A stretch of 64,000 nucleotides of DNA from Bagarius yarrelli (GCA_005784505.1 VCAZ01000014.1:3652241-3716240), one strand, 5' to 3'; positions 45,306 to 56,904 are shown, numbered from the stretch's first letter. Made by a program: numbers and translations. Notes: a model not told the origin generated them from the letters alone.

Positions 45306-47299
45306 CTAGAGTAAGCTTGGCTTTATTTAGAAATCTGTCGTTGTTTTCTTTCAGCTGCTCCCTGTTCAGGGTTGCCACAAATGGTTATCTGATCCACATA
45401 TTTGATTTGGCACCCTTTTTACGCCGGATACCCTTGCTAAAACAAGACTTTAATTTAGGCTAGGGCCCAGAACTGAGTGTTAACCCCTCAGTGGATGAGC
45501 TGGTTCTCTGTCCAAGGTAGTGAAAGTGGGGCTCTTTAGCCAGATCACCGAGGACTCTTCATTTGAAATCTGGTTAAAGACACATGCAGAATAAAAAATG
45601 CAGAATAAAAATGTATTTCTGTACTGATAGCAACAATACATGAGCAGAAGACCCAATGACAAGGTCTTGATTTTGTAAGACTTAATATACAATAATAATT
45701 TAGTCTCTGGCTATGTATACACAGCAGGCAAATGTGGTCTAAATCTAAATCTGATCTATTCAATTGCAGTTTGTGCCACTTCGATATGTGGTATTAAGTC
45801 CATCACAGGTTATAAATGGTTATGTTGAAATTCATGCGACTTTTACATCATTTTTTATTGACATGCATCATATGCATGATTCTGCACTGGTGTGTAACTA
45901 CAAACAGTTGATAAATAACCGATTTGGCTGAAGGCGTTCATGTCACGGATTCACCACTCCTGGCTCCGACTCTGCATCAACACACACTTCCATACTAGTA
46001 GCAGCCACTGACTCAATGCCTGCTCATTAATTCGCTGGCGTCTGCTGCACATCACCTTATAAATGTAGGCACCTAATGTGAAAATGTTGCCCTCAGTGTC
46101 TTCTGTGTTTGATTTTCTGAATGACAGGACTCTGCATAAGACGTAGAATTTGTTCTTTTGCGCATGCGAGTCAGGACCATGATCAGTTCACACTGAAAAA
46201 TTGATACTGGTTAAATTTACAACCAAAAATTTAAACAGCTAAACCAAAAAAAAAAAAAAAAACGGATTCAAGAAAAAAAATGGGAACTGAGCACCAAGCC
46301 TTGCATCATTCTATCAAGTTTTAGCTTAATTTTTCTACCTCACTTCCATGTCACTTAAGGCATAAACTTTTCCCATATAAATGAGCTTATAAACATAGAA
46401 GCAAGATTTAAGATTAAATTCTTTAGATGCATTCAGACTTCAGCCCTGAGATAATTCCAATTTCTTCCTCTCAGTGATAAATAATCCAGTACTGCGTTTC
46501 TGTAGCTGATTTGATTTCGGGCCACCAGTAATTTACTGTACTCGACGCTGTTCTTTTCCTTCAGCTCATCAATAATTCATCTGTTAAATAAGTGACGTTT
46601 AATCGATCGATATCATTGACAAAAACACGAAAAATATCCAACATCTGTTTCTTTTACACATCCATTACTTTCATTACACATGACGCTGTACTTAATCGAG
46701 ACAGTCTGAGCTACTGGGAAACATCTGGATCCATAAAGTGTTGATTTAAAATCTTGATTCATCTATAATCTCCTCTAAAACTATTGAAACAAGACTGATA
46801 TAAATCAAACATTTAGAATTTATTAGAAATAGAATGTAGAACTTTAATTTATCCAATTCAGGGAGTTTCACCTTACAGTCTCAATTGTAGGAGGTGAAAA
46901 ACAAACCTAGGTGAAAGCTTCACATTTTTTTTTTTTCGTCTAATGATTGTTGTTTAGGATGACACTGTGTTTTGTTTGAGTGCACTGCTGCTTCAAAATA
47001 AAGTGTCTACAAATTCCACCCATGCATTTCTTAAAGTACAAATCAGTTCCAAAAGTATTCAAACCAAAGCCACGACTCGACGACCAATATTTGTTTTGGG
47101 TTATAAGCACTTTTTCCATACTTTGGCTTTTTTATCCCTTTGTTAAAGTTTAACCTTATCTCTGTACTTCTTTTTGTATTGCAATTTGTCATTTAGATTG
47201 TTATTATTGATTAGTGGTTATGTATTTTTTTCTTTAGCCATACTTTTTGATGCTGTTTGCTGAATGTACCAGTGATTTTTTACGTTTTTTTAATCCTAA
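45306..47299. other. Unassigned, repeat-poor 2 kb
   Basis: No transposon motif was recognised apart from A- and T-runs (46243-46262, 46925-46937). The part at 46430-46620 has homeodomain-like TAATTTAC and AATAATTCAT words and could be regulatory. Short frames have no domains. Confidence 0.4.
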
Positions 47300-47640
47300 T
47301 TTTGATTTAGGGTAGGAAGATAATGACAGGAGTGTTAACTTTAATTAAACAGAATTGGACCAAGTATTGACCCCTGAGTAACTCCACAAAGAAAGCCTTT
47401 AAATACTTTAAAATGCCACCGGGTACCCTAAATAGAATCTTTTTTGTAACAGTAAGTATATTTTATCTGGAGGGTATAATTACCGTTGTGTAATTACATA
47501 GAATGAAGGAGATAAATCTTAGCGATTTTATTGGAAAACACAAAGTAAAAAAAAAAAAAAGAAATTCTACTCTAATGTAGAATCAATCTTGTAGCTATAA
47601 TGCATGTAATGTAATTTTTATATTATATTATATTTTATAC
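47300..47640 (-). repeat. Repeat F with fossil reverse-transcriptase motif, copy 1
   Basis: On the minus strand 47392-47350 encodes CGVTQGSILGPILFN, a clear match to the LINE reverse-transcriptase box CGVPQGSxLGPxLF. Next to it, on the side that would be 5' in the LINE, lie 'ccgggtaccctaaatagaat', 'gtaagtatattttatctgga', 'aattacatagaatgaaggag' and 'aaatcttagcgattttattg', all shared with copies at 48355, 50160 and 50465. The box is followed within a few codons by a stop and by sequence unlike LINE pol. Confidence 0.75.
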
Positions 47641-48354
47641 CTAATTCAAATTGTTGTGTCGTCGGGTGGAGACGGTGAGGAAATGGTGGGAGGAGGGGTG
47701 GTTGGTTTGTTTAAGTTTCCCCTCTTTCCCTTGCTTACTTCAAATAAATATTTAATGTCTTTTGTGTGTATTTTGAGTGTTGCACACCATATAACAATAA
47801 GCAAAAAAAAGAAAAGTGTAAACAAAAAGAACGATCGTGCTAAAGACAAAGCACTGACGGGAATGTATTTGGTACTACTTATATCTGCCGCAACAATTTG
47901 AAAATAGAAACTAATTGCAGTAGTATATGATGGTGCACTGGACACTCAATGCATTTGTTGTAAAATTCTGTTGGTTATAAATAATAAACTAGTGGTGTTG
48001 TGACTTCACTGGAAGACAAAGTTAAAACCGACTGAGCGGGATGCCCAACAAAAAACTGTTGTTTTGCCTGTAATGATGATAAGGAAGAAACCATCGGCAG
48101 CATTTGACACATTGCTTTTTTGTTGGTCTTCAGACTGTTTTGATCTCTGTCATGATAAGTTGTGTTTGGCCAACTGGTTAAAGATCCACAGATTGTTTAC
48201 TCAACAATTGGGCAGATTAAAGAGTCTATACCATCTTCAGAAAAAAACTAACATTTAGCTGATACTTATAGGCTTCCACCTGATGCAGACGTTTAGCCAA
48301 CACTTGTGGCAGTGATGTCCAATGTCCATTAGCACAATTAGCATAGACTTCAGG
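47641..48354. other. Unassigned spacer
   Basis: Two short opposed frames (47646-47945) and a plus frame at 48064 lack recognised domains. This spacer separates two repeat-F copies. Confidence 0.35.
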
Positions 48355-48586
48355 TAAGTATATGATACTTTTTTTGTACAGTAAGTGTATTTTATCTGGA
48401 GTGTATAATTACTAATTACATAGCAGGAAGGAAAAAAAATCTTAGCGATTTTTTTCGAAAAGCATAATCAAATAAAATCCATCTTTAATCAATCTTGTAT
48501 ATAATTCATGTCATGTAATTTTATATATATTTATTTATTAATATATATTTAATTAACATGACATGCATTATATACAAGATTTTATA
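48355..48586 (-). repeat. Repeat F, copy 2 (partial, cut by Tc1)
   Basis: Begins at 'aagtatatgatactttttttgtacagtaag' level and carries 'gtgtattttatctggagtgt', 'aattacatagcaggaaggaa', 'aatcttagcgatttttttcg' and 'caatcttgtatataattcat'. The RT-motif part is absent. A TA-rich stretch then meets the Tc1 left end at 48589. Confidence 0.7.
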
Positions 48587-48588
48587 TA

Positions 48589-50113
48589 TACTGCTCAAAA
48601 AAATAAAGGGAACACTAAAATAACACATCCTCGATCTGAATGAACGAAATATTCTTATTAAATACTTTGTTCTTTACATAGTTGAATGTGCTGACAACAA
48701 AATCACACAAAAATTATCAATGAAAATCATATTTATTAACCCATCGAGGTCTGGATTTGGAGTCACACTCAAAATTGAAGTGGAAAAACACACTACAGGC
48801 TGATCCAACTTTGATGTAATGTCCTTAAAACAAGTCAAAATGAGGCTCAGTAGTGTGTGTGGCCTCCACGTGCCTGTATGACCTCCCTACAACGCCTGGC
48901 CATGCTCCTGATGAGGTGGCTCCTGGACAGTCTGTGGTGCAACGTGGTGTTGGTGGATGGAGCGAGACATGATGTCCCAGATGTGCTCAATTGGATTCAG
49001 GTCTGGGGAACGGGCGGGCCAGTCCATAGCATCAATGCCTTCATCTTGCAGGAACTGCTGACACACTCCAGCCACATGAGGTCTAGCATTGTCTTGCATT
49101 AGGAGGAACCCAGGGGCAACCGCACCGGCATATGGTCTCACAAGGGGTCTGAGGATCTCATCTTGGTACCTAATGGCGGTCAGGCTACCTCTGGCGAGCA
49201 CATGGAGGGCTGTGCGGCCCTCCAAAGAAATGCCACCCCACACCATTACTGACCCACTGCCAAACCGGTCATGCTGGAGGATGTTGCAGGCAGCAGAACG
49301 TTCTCCACGGCGTCTCCAGACTCTGTCATGTCTGTCACATGTGCTGTGTGAACCTGCTTTCATCTGTGAAGAGCACAGGGTGCCAGTGGAGAATTTGCCA
49401 ATCTTGGTGTTCTCTGGCAAATGCCAAACGTCCTGCATGGTGTTGGGCTGTAAGCACAACCCCCACCTGTGGACGTCGGGTCCTCATACCACCCTCATGG
49501 AGTCTGTTTCTGACCGTTTGAGCAGACACATGCACATTTGTGGCCTGCTGGAGGTCATTTTGCAGGGCTCTGGCAGTGCTCCTCCTGTTCCTCCTTGCAC
49601 AAAGGCGGAGGTAGCGGTCCTGCTGCTGGGTTGTTGCCCTCCTACGGCCTCCTCCATGTCTCCTGATGTACTGGCCTGTCTCCTGGTAGCGCCTCCATGC
49701 TCTGGACACTACGCTGACAGACACAGCAAACCTTCTTGCCACAGCTCGCATTGATGTGCCATCCTGGATGAGCTGCACTACCTGAGCCACTTGTGTGGGT
49801 TGTAGACTCCGTCTCATGCTACCACTAGAGTGAAAGCACCGCCAGCATTCAAAAGTGACCAAAACATCAGCCAGAAAGCATAGGAACTGAGAAGTGGTCT
49901 GTGGTCACCACCTGCAGAACCACTCCTTTATTGGGGTGTCTGGCTAATTGCCTATAATTTCCACCTGTTGTCTATTCCATCTGCACAACAGCATGTGAAA
50001 TTGATTGTCAATCAGTGTTGCTTCCTAAGTGGGCAGTTTGATTTCACAGAAGTGAGATTGACTTGGAGTTACATTGTGTTGTTTAAGTGTTCCCTTTATT
50101 TTTTTGAGCAGTG
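48589..50113 (-). mobile_element. Tc1 element, 1525 bp, DD34E, both TIRs present
   Basis: Left end 'actgctcaaaaaaataaagg' (from 48590) and right end 'cctttatttttttgagcagt' are inverted copies with only the outermost bases differing, and both lie next to TA, the Tc1/mariner target site (TA at 48587-48588 and 50114-50115). The single transposase gene runs on the minus strand. Its sharp ends and mostly intact coding text make it the youngest element in the window. It lies in TA-rich DNA between repeat-F copies. Confidence 0.93.
48890..49817 (-). pseudogene. Tc1 transposase (DD34E), frameshifted
   Basis: Start ATG at 49817 (MRRSLQPTQVAQVVQLIQDG). An earlier in-frame ATG at 49862 adds 15 residues unlike the family, so I prefer 49817. 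Order of parts: paired-like helix-turn-helix (residues about 5-50, with MRAVARRFAVS), a basic GGGRRR linker, a second HTH-like region, then the catalytic domain with D in FTDESRF, D in QDNARPH and E in LNPIEHIWD. Exactly 34 residues separate the last two acids. Two lesions kill it: a frameshift near 49345, just after FTDESRF (apparently two bases missing), and near 48920 a short deletion after PQTVQE that removes part of the C-terminal segment. Confidence 0.9.
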
Positions 50114-50159
50114 TATATACATACATACATATATATATATATAAATGATCTTATATATA

Positions 50160-50455
50160 GATTTCAGGTAAATATATGCCCCTGCCATAACACTTTACTG
50201 TTCTGCTTTGGGGATGGTAGATAATGACAGGGGCGTTGACTTTATCTAAAACAGAATTTGACCAAGTACTGACCCTTGAGGAACTCCACAAGTAAAAGCT
50301 GTGCACTTCGAATACTTTAAAATGGCACCAGGTAATCTAAATGGAACCTTTTTTGAACAGTAAGTATACTTTATCTGGACTGTATAATTACCTTTGTGTA
50401 ATTACATAGCATAAAGAATATAATGCATGTCATGTAATTATATATATTTAGTTAC
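50160..50455 (-). repeat. Repeat F, copy 3
   Basis: Contains the best RT box of the family: minus strand about 50315-50255 reads KCTAFTCGVPQGSVLGQILF. It shares 'ggtagataatgacaggggcg', 'ttttgaacagtaagtatact' and 'aattacatagcataaagaat' with the other copies. One P of the usual LGPxLF is Q here. Confidence 0.8.
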
Positions 50456-50464
50456 ATATAAAGG

Positions 50465-50815
50465 AATTTTTATATATAGATTTCAGGTAAGCATACGTCA
50501 TGCCTCGCTCTAACGCTTTACTGTTCTGATTTGGGGTGGGTGGATAATGACAGGAGTGTTGACTTTCATTAAACAGAACTGGACCAAATAGTGACCCTTG
50601 AGGATACTTGCTAATGTCACTGGCTACCCTAAATGGAACCTTTTTTTTGTACTGTAAGTATATTTTATCTGGAGTATATAATTACCTTTGGGTAATTACA
50701 TAGCATGAAGGAGATAAATCTTAGCGATTTTATCAGAAAGCCCAATGCAATAAAAATGTTCTGCTCTAATGTGAAATCAATCCTGCAGATATAATGCATA
50801 TAATATGATTATGGA
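50465..50815 (-). repeat. Repeat F, copy 4
   Basis: Same order as copies 1 and 3: 'ggtggataatgacaggagtg', 'aaacagaactggaccaaata', 'ctaccctaaatggaacc', 'ctgtaagtatattttatctg' and 'aaatcttagcgattttatca'. The minus strand reads PQGSLFGPVLFN. It follows copy 3 head-to-tail with a shared 'atatatagatttcaggtaa' start. Confidence 0.8.
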
Positions 50816-51776
50816 CAGCACAAATTATTAACTTTTCACTTTTAACAGATCACTTTCATTATCATGTACGGCTTAGACTGTAGAAATATCTTCAGCATTA
50901 ACTGATCTGTCAAAGTATTTTAGGTAATAAAGTGTCTGGAAAGAGAACATTTGATAAGCACTTAATTTCTGCTCCTTGTAAACAAGAACAGGATGTCCCT
51001 CGTTTTTGTTCATACAATCTAGGGCATTGCTGCACGGTGGGACCTGAGAAATGCCAACCTGCTCAAAAACCAGAATACAGCATGTCACCACTCCAGCGTG
51101 CCTTTACTTCACACAGCTTCCCCACTTGGATCTCCAACGTAACTAGATGGAATCCTAATTCCAAAGCATACAGTAATTGCATAGAGTCAACAAACATGTT
51201 CTTATGCAGCCCTTGTTATACACCTTGTGTCATATTCAGCAACAATCTTAAAGTATATTAACTTGATTTAATGTTATTCCATAAAACTGCTTTCTTCTAC
51301 TATTTACCAATTTAGAATTTAGCAAATCCATAAATTAGGTGTAATAAACTCAGCAAAGCGGATATCTACATGGTTTTCGCTGCCATATGGGCTATTTTAA
51401 TCCCATTTGGCTGGAAATTAGTGTGGGACACAGAAAACAACATATAATTTGCCAAGTCGGGTCTTGGACTAGCTTACAATTATCTGGAAAGCTTTTAAAA
51501 CTGTAAATGGACTGGAAAGGATCAATTCAATCTAGAAACCCCAGCGTTAGGATATGTTTGGCCAGTTCTGATTGTGATACAAAAAAAAATAAATAATCAA
51601 GAGCGCATGCTAGCATAATAAACAGTACGACAAAATCGTACACCATCACAGGAGTTTTGTGGCTTACTGTATAAAACTAGCTAAACTGATGCAGTGTTAA
51701 ATTTCCCCTCTCCGTGTTGAGTTCCACCAAATGAACACTTTATTGAAACAGGGCCAAATTTCCTACAGTGTTCCTA
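50816..51776. other. Unassigned spacer
   Basis: Opposed frames at 50873-51261 have no recognised domain. No repeat was seen. Confidence 0.4.
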
Positions 51777-52009
51777 CTCTTGCTATTTTGACATACTATA
51801 GTTAGGATGAAACACAGACCTGATGTATTCAGATGCGTGTTTAGTGAGGCATAAGGGGCAACAAATGCAATATTCAGTAAATAAAGCTCAACACCCACCG
51901 CTCTGAATATCCCATTTGTTTCCCCTTATGCCACACTAAACACGCATCCGACTACATCAGGCCTGTGTTACATACTAACTATAATGTGTAGTATGTCAAA
52001 ATAGCAAGG
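51777..52009. repeat. Large imperfect inverted repeat (foldback)
   Basis: The left arm (about 51779-51878: 'ttgctattttgacatactat', 'gatgcgtgtttagtgaggca', 'taaggggcaacaaatg') is the inverse of the right arm (about 51901-52007: 'catttgtttccccttatgcc', 'acactaaacacgcatccgac', 'atagtatgtcaaaatagcaa' in its outer part). The spacer is only about 20-30 bases. Arms are about 100 bp at roughly 85-90% identity by eye, with an 8-base insertion in the right arm. It may be a foldback MITE. No frame. Confidence 0.85.
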
Positions 52010-52102
52010 GGGAGGTATTTATATGTAGTATATTATAATACAGGTAGTTCTAAAGAAACAAGTGTTCCATGCAGTGTTCAATAAACCCTGTCATGATTAA
52101 CA

Positions 52103-52205
52103 TTTACATTTTTGGTATTTCGCAGATGATCTTATCCAGATCGACTTTTAACTAAGCGGTAAAGGGTTAAGGGCCTTACTCGAGGGCCCCAGCAGTGGTG
52201 TTGGA
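52103..52205 (-). mobile_element. SINE-A, truncated reverse copy
   Basis: 'acatttacatttttggtatt', 'gatcttatccagatcgactt', 'aagggttaagggccttactc' and 'gagggccccagcagtggtgt'. It stops before the B box. Confidence 0.8.
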
Positions 52206-53180
52206 ATTATAATGTATGTAGTAACTGCTTAATGAAACAAGAAACTTTGCAGCTTTGAATGCATCCCTGCAATACAAACGCTTATTAAACAGTTTTTTTT
52301 TATTAAACAGTAAGCTCTTATTGAACACAACATTACTACACAGTGTGTCAGAACAGCATTAATGTGGTTTTAAAAGAAGGTGGATCATTCAATTAACCCT
52401 TAATCCAGATGTGCAAATAAAATTCGATATAAGAGAGGGGATAAAATCGTCTGAGATGTATTCCAGTATTTAATAAAGTACATTTAATACTTTTCTGAAA
52501 TGTACAATTGAACACTGAAGACTTTATTGAACACTGCACCGTTCTTATTAAGACGACGTTATTTAATTAAATAATTACATCATAGAACACTTAAATCTTG
52601 TGGTATTAAAGGATTAAATGGTATTATTACTGTGCAATATGTTGATTTAATGAACATCTATAAGATTTAGATGTTTCAATTTGCAGAAAAAAAGAAAAAT
52701 GCTGCCTTCAACGAACCGAACCGGTACTCAGTGTGTTAAAATAAACATTAAGGGAATTCCTTTCAGTACAGGAAAGACGTCCAGTTGCCAAACAAAATAA
52801 ATTCTATCTATTTTTTTTTACCCTGTAGAGACTGTGCGTTTTTGCTAATGAAATAAAATCAGCGTTGGCACAACCTAGACAAAGTTTCTACGAGACAATT
52901 TCTAAACTATCAAAGATCAGAATTCACGGCTGCTACTGAACGCAGCACAAACCATCCGACTGGCTACAGTAACGATTTAATCCACAGCAACATTGAAACA
53001 AGTTGTGCGATCGCTTCAAAGAGTTTGTGTAAAACTGCGCGCTGAAGTTATTCTGCACTTCCTGTACAATTTCTTTGCTTAAATAGTGCAAAATATCTTA
53101 ATAAGCCTTAGCTGACCACCAAAAGTAGCTCGTGCAAACAATTCTACTGTAGAAAGGCTTCGGAAGAATAACAGACTTAC
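52206..53180. other. Spacer, intron 1 side of putative gene
   Basis: Two 'cttattaaacagt' direct repeats near 52282-52310. Otherwise nothing recognised. If the exon model is right this is the start of intron 1. Confidence 0.4.
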
Positions 53181-53232
53181 CGAGTAAGTAAAACACATAC
53201 AGTGATGGTTTGTATCCGAAAGAACCCATCAT
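53181..53232 (-). CDS. Putative first coding exon, unidentified gene
   Basis: On the minus strand two adjacent ATGs (53232 and 53229) open a frame, MMGSFGYKPSLYVFYLL, that ends one base into a codon at a strong donor (TCG|gtaagt). The second ATG has A at -3 and G at +4, a strong Kozak context. The residues form a likely signal or anchor start (SLYVFYLL). Phase 1 agrees with the exon at 35919-35965. The upstream 190 bp is GC-richer than the surrounding DNA. The family is unknown. Confidence 0.5.
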
Positions 53233-53420
53233 TACAGACCGTCAGTGTCCCCCTGAGTGTCCTCACTACACTAAACTGCCTGCACTCCGCTCTCACAGAC
53301 GGGAATCAACGCCATGGTGATTCTGCACACGCGCTTCCTGTTTGTGGGTTTAAAAAAAAGGGGAAAAAATAGTGTCTCATCGCCGCCCTCTGATGGACAT
53401 CGTGTGAATTTCACTTTAAA
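53233..53420 (-). promoter_or_regulatory. Putative promoter / 5' UTR with ETS-like site and uORF
   Basis: Upstream of the ATG pair, on the minus strand, 'caggaagcgc' (53340-53331) resembles an ETS-factor site of TATA-less promoters. 'accATGG' at 53315 opens an upstream frame of 14 codons (MALIPVCESGVQAV) that stops at 53271, about 40 bases before the main start. No TATA box was seen. The transcription start is not determined. Confidence 0.35.
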
Positions 53421-53435
53421 GCTGGATTACTTTTA

Positions 53436-54152
53436 AGTTGTTGTTAATGACGGTGGTTTTGTTGCTGTTGATGATGGTTGTTGTTGTTAATGTTATTTTT
53501 GTTGATGTTTTTGTTGTTGCTGTTGATGATGTTGTTTTTGTTGATGATGTTGTTTTTGTTGATGATAGTGTTGTTGATGTTGCTGTTTTTAAAGATGTTG
53601 TTGATCTTGTTTTTGCTGTTGTTGTGGTTGTTAGTGTGATCTTGTCGCTGTTGTTGATGCTGTTTTTTGTTGTTGTTGATCTTGTTTTAGCTGTGGTTGT
53701 TGCTGTTCTTAATGTTGTTATTGTTGTTGATTGTTGTTTTTGTTTTTGTGATGTTGTTGCTGTCTTGGATGATATTGTTTTTTTGTTGTTGTTGATTTTT
53801 CCCTGTTGCTGTGGTTGTTTTTGATTTTGTTGTTTCTGTTGGTAAAGATGTTTTTGTTGTTGTTGTTTTTGTTGTTGTGATCTTGTTTTTGTTGTTGCTG
53901 TTGGTAAAGATGTTTTTGTTGTTGTTTTTGTTGTTGTGATCTTGTTTTTTGTTGTTGCTGTTGGTAAAGATGTTTTTGTTGTTGTTGATCTTGTTTTTGT
54001 TGCTGTTGATGATGTTGTTTTTTTTTTTGTGGTTGATCTTGTTTTTGTTGTTGCTGTGATTGTTGATGATTTTGTTGCTGTTGATGATGTTGTTTTTTTT
54101 TTGTGGTTGATCTTGTTGTTGTTGTTGTTGTTGTTGATGATGTTGATAATGG
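53436..54152. repeat. GTT-rich cryptic repeat, about 700 bp
   Basis: The plus strand is almost free of C and built from gttgtt, gatgtt and ttttgtt words. At 53835-54000 a higher-order unit ('ctgttggtaaagatgttttt' ... 'gtgatcttgttttt', 50-60 bp) repeats three times. Open frames (Val/Leu/Phe on plus, Asn/Gln/Lys on minus) follow from composition. Confidence 0.93.
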
Positions 54153-54254
54153 TAACATTTTACCATCTCTAACCAAAAAGAAATTTTTTGTTTTAATAAT
54201 TGACAAAAAAAAACATTTCGTTTCATAATATAATCACTGGTGTAATATAATGTT

Positions 54255-54480
<226 letters not shown>

Positions 54481-55349
54481 CTGTTTTTCTCCACCTTCCA
54501 AAACCATGAATAAATTTGTGTGACCTGTTGTTGGAGGTCTGCCATTAGCCGTTTTTACATATTTATTTCATGGGAAAATGTGCTATGTTCTTGTCAAATT
54601 TGATGTACTCATATCAGCAGTACTAACTAACTAACATGCTAACTAACTAAGTGTAACTAATGTGTAAAGAATATTTCCCCATTCAACTAATATGTGGTCA
54701 GCTTGTTATGTTCAAATACTGGCTAAGAGTTTGGATTATAGTTGGATGTAAATTCTCCGTATTTGTATTATTAATGTCTGATCTCTCCCCTCAATGGATG
54801 AATGAGTTTATTAAACAGACTGTTTAATGGCCTGCTTTAAAACCATGTTGATTTCAATAAATCTGTCATCTAGATGACATCTAATGGCTGGGCTTCATTC
54901 CAATCCGGCAGCTGAGAGCGTCATTTAAGACAATTTACTGATCAGAGAAAGAATCAGGACTAATTTGAAAAATTATTGTTCCATGTCAAGGATTATATTT
55001 GTACTGTAGTTTAATGGTACCCGAAGTGTTAATGTGCCAGCATAGCTTGCTGAAGGAAACATTACAGGAAGCAACTCTGGAATCGGTGCTTGTTTTATAC
55101 AAAATTTGCTTTCTATTGCATAATAAAAGTGAACACGAAAAAGAAAAGAAAATAGTCCGTTTTGATAGGTTATTAAAACGTATTAATTATGTTTGTCTTG
55201 TGGTTGATTTTAAAAAAGGTCTCCCATATTAACATCTTAGGGTTCTAAGGGAAAACAAAAAACCTGAACAAGCTCAACAGAGCAATTAATGAAACAGTCT
55301 GAATCTGTAACCATATATCAGAGCAAAGAAACAGGTAGTTTAAACCCAG
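54481..55349. other. Unassigned spacer
   Basis: Small direct repeats 'actaactaac' near 54625-54655. The 77-codon frame at 54999 has no domain. Confidence 0.4.
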
Positions 55350-55715
55350 ACAGGTGTGTTTATTAATAAGGAAAGGTCAAGGTGGTAAAAGAGGACTTAG
55401 CAGGCTGCTACTGGATGCCAGAAACCAGAAGAGGATGTAGGAGTGTAGGAGAAGATGAACAGGACCAAGTGCTGAGGAAAAAGAACCAGAGGATATGGAT
55501 GCTGGAGACAGGAGGAAGGAAAGGTAAATGCAGAAAGTCTAGCATGTCTATTAACGACACCAGACTCTGACAGAGTGTGCGGTGTGCTCTTTTATAGGGA
55601 AGTGAGTGAGTGAGTGTGAGTGACTTACATGAGGTGAGATTAATTAGAATTCTGGAAAGTGTGTTAATTGAGTGGTAGAAGAATTGGATGAGGATATTGC
55701 TTTACTGTGACCTCA
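55350..55715 (-). mobile_element. Solo-LTR-like element, family 1 copy 1
   Basis: Read on the minus strand it starts 'tgaggtcacagtaaag', has 'tcactcacttccctataaaa' (TATA box, 55600 region), long C/T-rich R/U5 sequence and a polyadenylation signal 'attaataaacacacctgtct' near 55350. The order TATA, transcribed region, AATAAA is that of a retrotransposon LTR. There is no internal gag or pol next to it, so it is probably a solo LTR. The sister copy is at 62705-63071. Confidence 0.6.
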
Positions 55716-55912
55716 TCATACAACACCAATCAACTAGTAATTAAAAGGTTTGATTTTTACATAAAACATTATATTAAACCGATTTATTATTCATCATTAT
55801 TTATATTTAACAGTTAAGAAAGTGAAATGACCTTTTGCACCATTTACCTTATATAGACTAGTCTATAAACAATTAAACCTTGAATTACACTTTAAAATAC
55901 ACTTAATAATCC

Positions 55913-55982
55913 ATCTCTCTCTCTCTGTCTTTCTTTCTCTCTCTTACTCTCTCTCTGTCTATCTCTCTCTTACTCTCTTTGG
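55913..55982. repeat. (CT)n-rich microsatellite
   Basis: Imperfect CT run with interspersed TCTT and ACTC. Confidence 0.9.
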
Positions 55983-55984
55983 AA

Positions 55985-56315
55985 CTGGGGTACCAGTGAT
56001 CAATTTCCTGCCCTTGAATTCAAGAAGATTCAAGGATGAACTCACTCTGCTCCACAGACCCAAGGCTATGGTTTACTTTAGATTTGATCAACATTACCAT
56101 AAGCTATAATTAACAAACATTCGGTGTCACCCAGATGAGGACGGGTTCCCTATTGAGTCTCTCAAGGTTTCTGCCTACTTCATCTCAGGCAGTTTTTTCT
56201 TGCCACAGTTGCCACCAGCTTGTTCATCAGGGACAAACTTACACTTTTCACTGTTACTGTATTCTGTGTAAAGCTGCTTTGAGACAATGTCTAATTAAAT
56301 TAATAAAATTGATCG
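55985..56315 (+). mobile_element. Fish interspersed repeat, LINE 3'-end type
   Basis: Carries 'acccagatgaggacgggttc', 'tctctcaaggtttctgccta', 'ttttttcttgccacagttgc', 'gtaaagctgctttgagacaa' and the end 'ttaaattaataaaattgatc'. This wording is very common in fish genomes and is usually the 3' UTR end of a non-LTR element. No pol coding is retained. Confidence 0.7.
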
Positions 56316-56463
56316 TTTCTATTTATTAAAGATGATAGGGTAAAAAAATTTCAGCTTTCCATAATATTATAAAATTAACTTACTGACAATAACAAATAAC
56401 AAAGCACTTACAATGACTTAATAAATGTTGACGAGATGTCCAAACACTTGAACAAACAAGTCT

Positions 56464-56516
<53 letters not shown>

Positions 56517-56904
56517 TATATATATATATATATATATATTTCAGTCAAAAAAAGAAAGAAATAAAAGAAATAAAGCAAAAGAAATAAAGTAACTAGGGCC
56601 TTTACCAACTTTAAAAAAGAGAGAATATAAGTAATAATCCATAAACCTAATAATAAAGTGTGTAATGTTTTAACTGAACTTAAAACTTTACAAAATGCTG
56701 AGCATGAGTTGATTTTTTAATGTCTATATGTAAAACTGCCAAAGTAATTTGGACATTTTTTACCATTTGGGCCAATAATTTATATTAAGACAATACTAAT
56801 AACAGTAATCCCAACTTTTAGGTAATGATGTGTCCATGCATGAAATCATGTGTCAGTAAAAGTTAAAAGCTTCAGTTGTGGTTTGCATTAAAACAAAAAA
56901 CAAA
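56316..56904. other. Spacer with (TA)n at 56468-56540
   Basis: The TA dinucleotide run is about 70 bp with one 'tctta' break. The rest is AT-rich without recognised features. Confidence 0.6.

Noticed and set aside
49089..49754. Plus-strand frame of 221 codons
   Set aside because: It is the opposite strand of the Tc1 transposase gene, which has clear motifs on the minus strand.
53438..54226. Frames of 128-179 codons in the GTT tract (Val-rich on plus, Asn/Gln-rich on minus)
   Set aside because: Low-complexity translation of a simple repeat on both strands.
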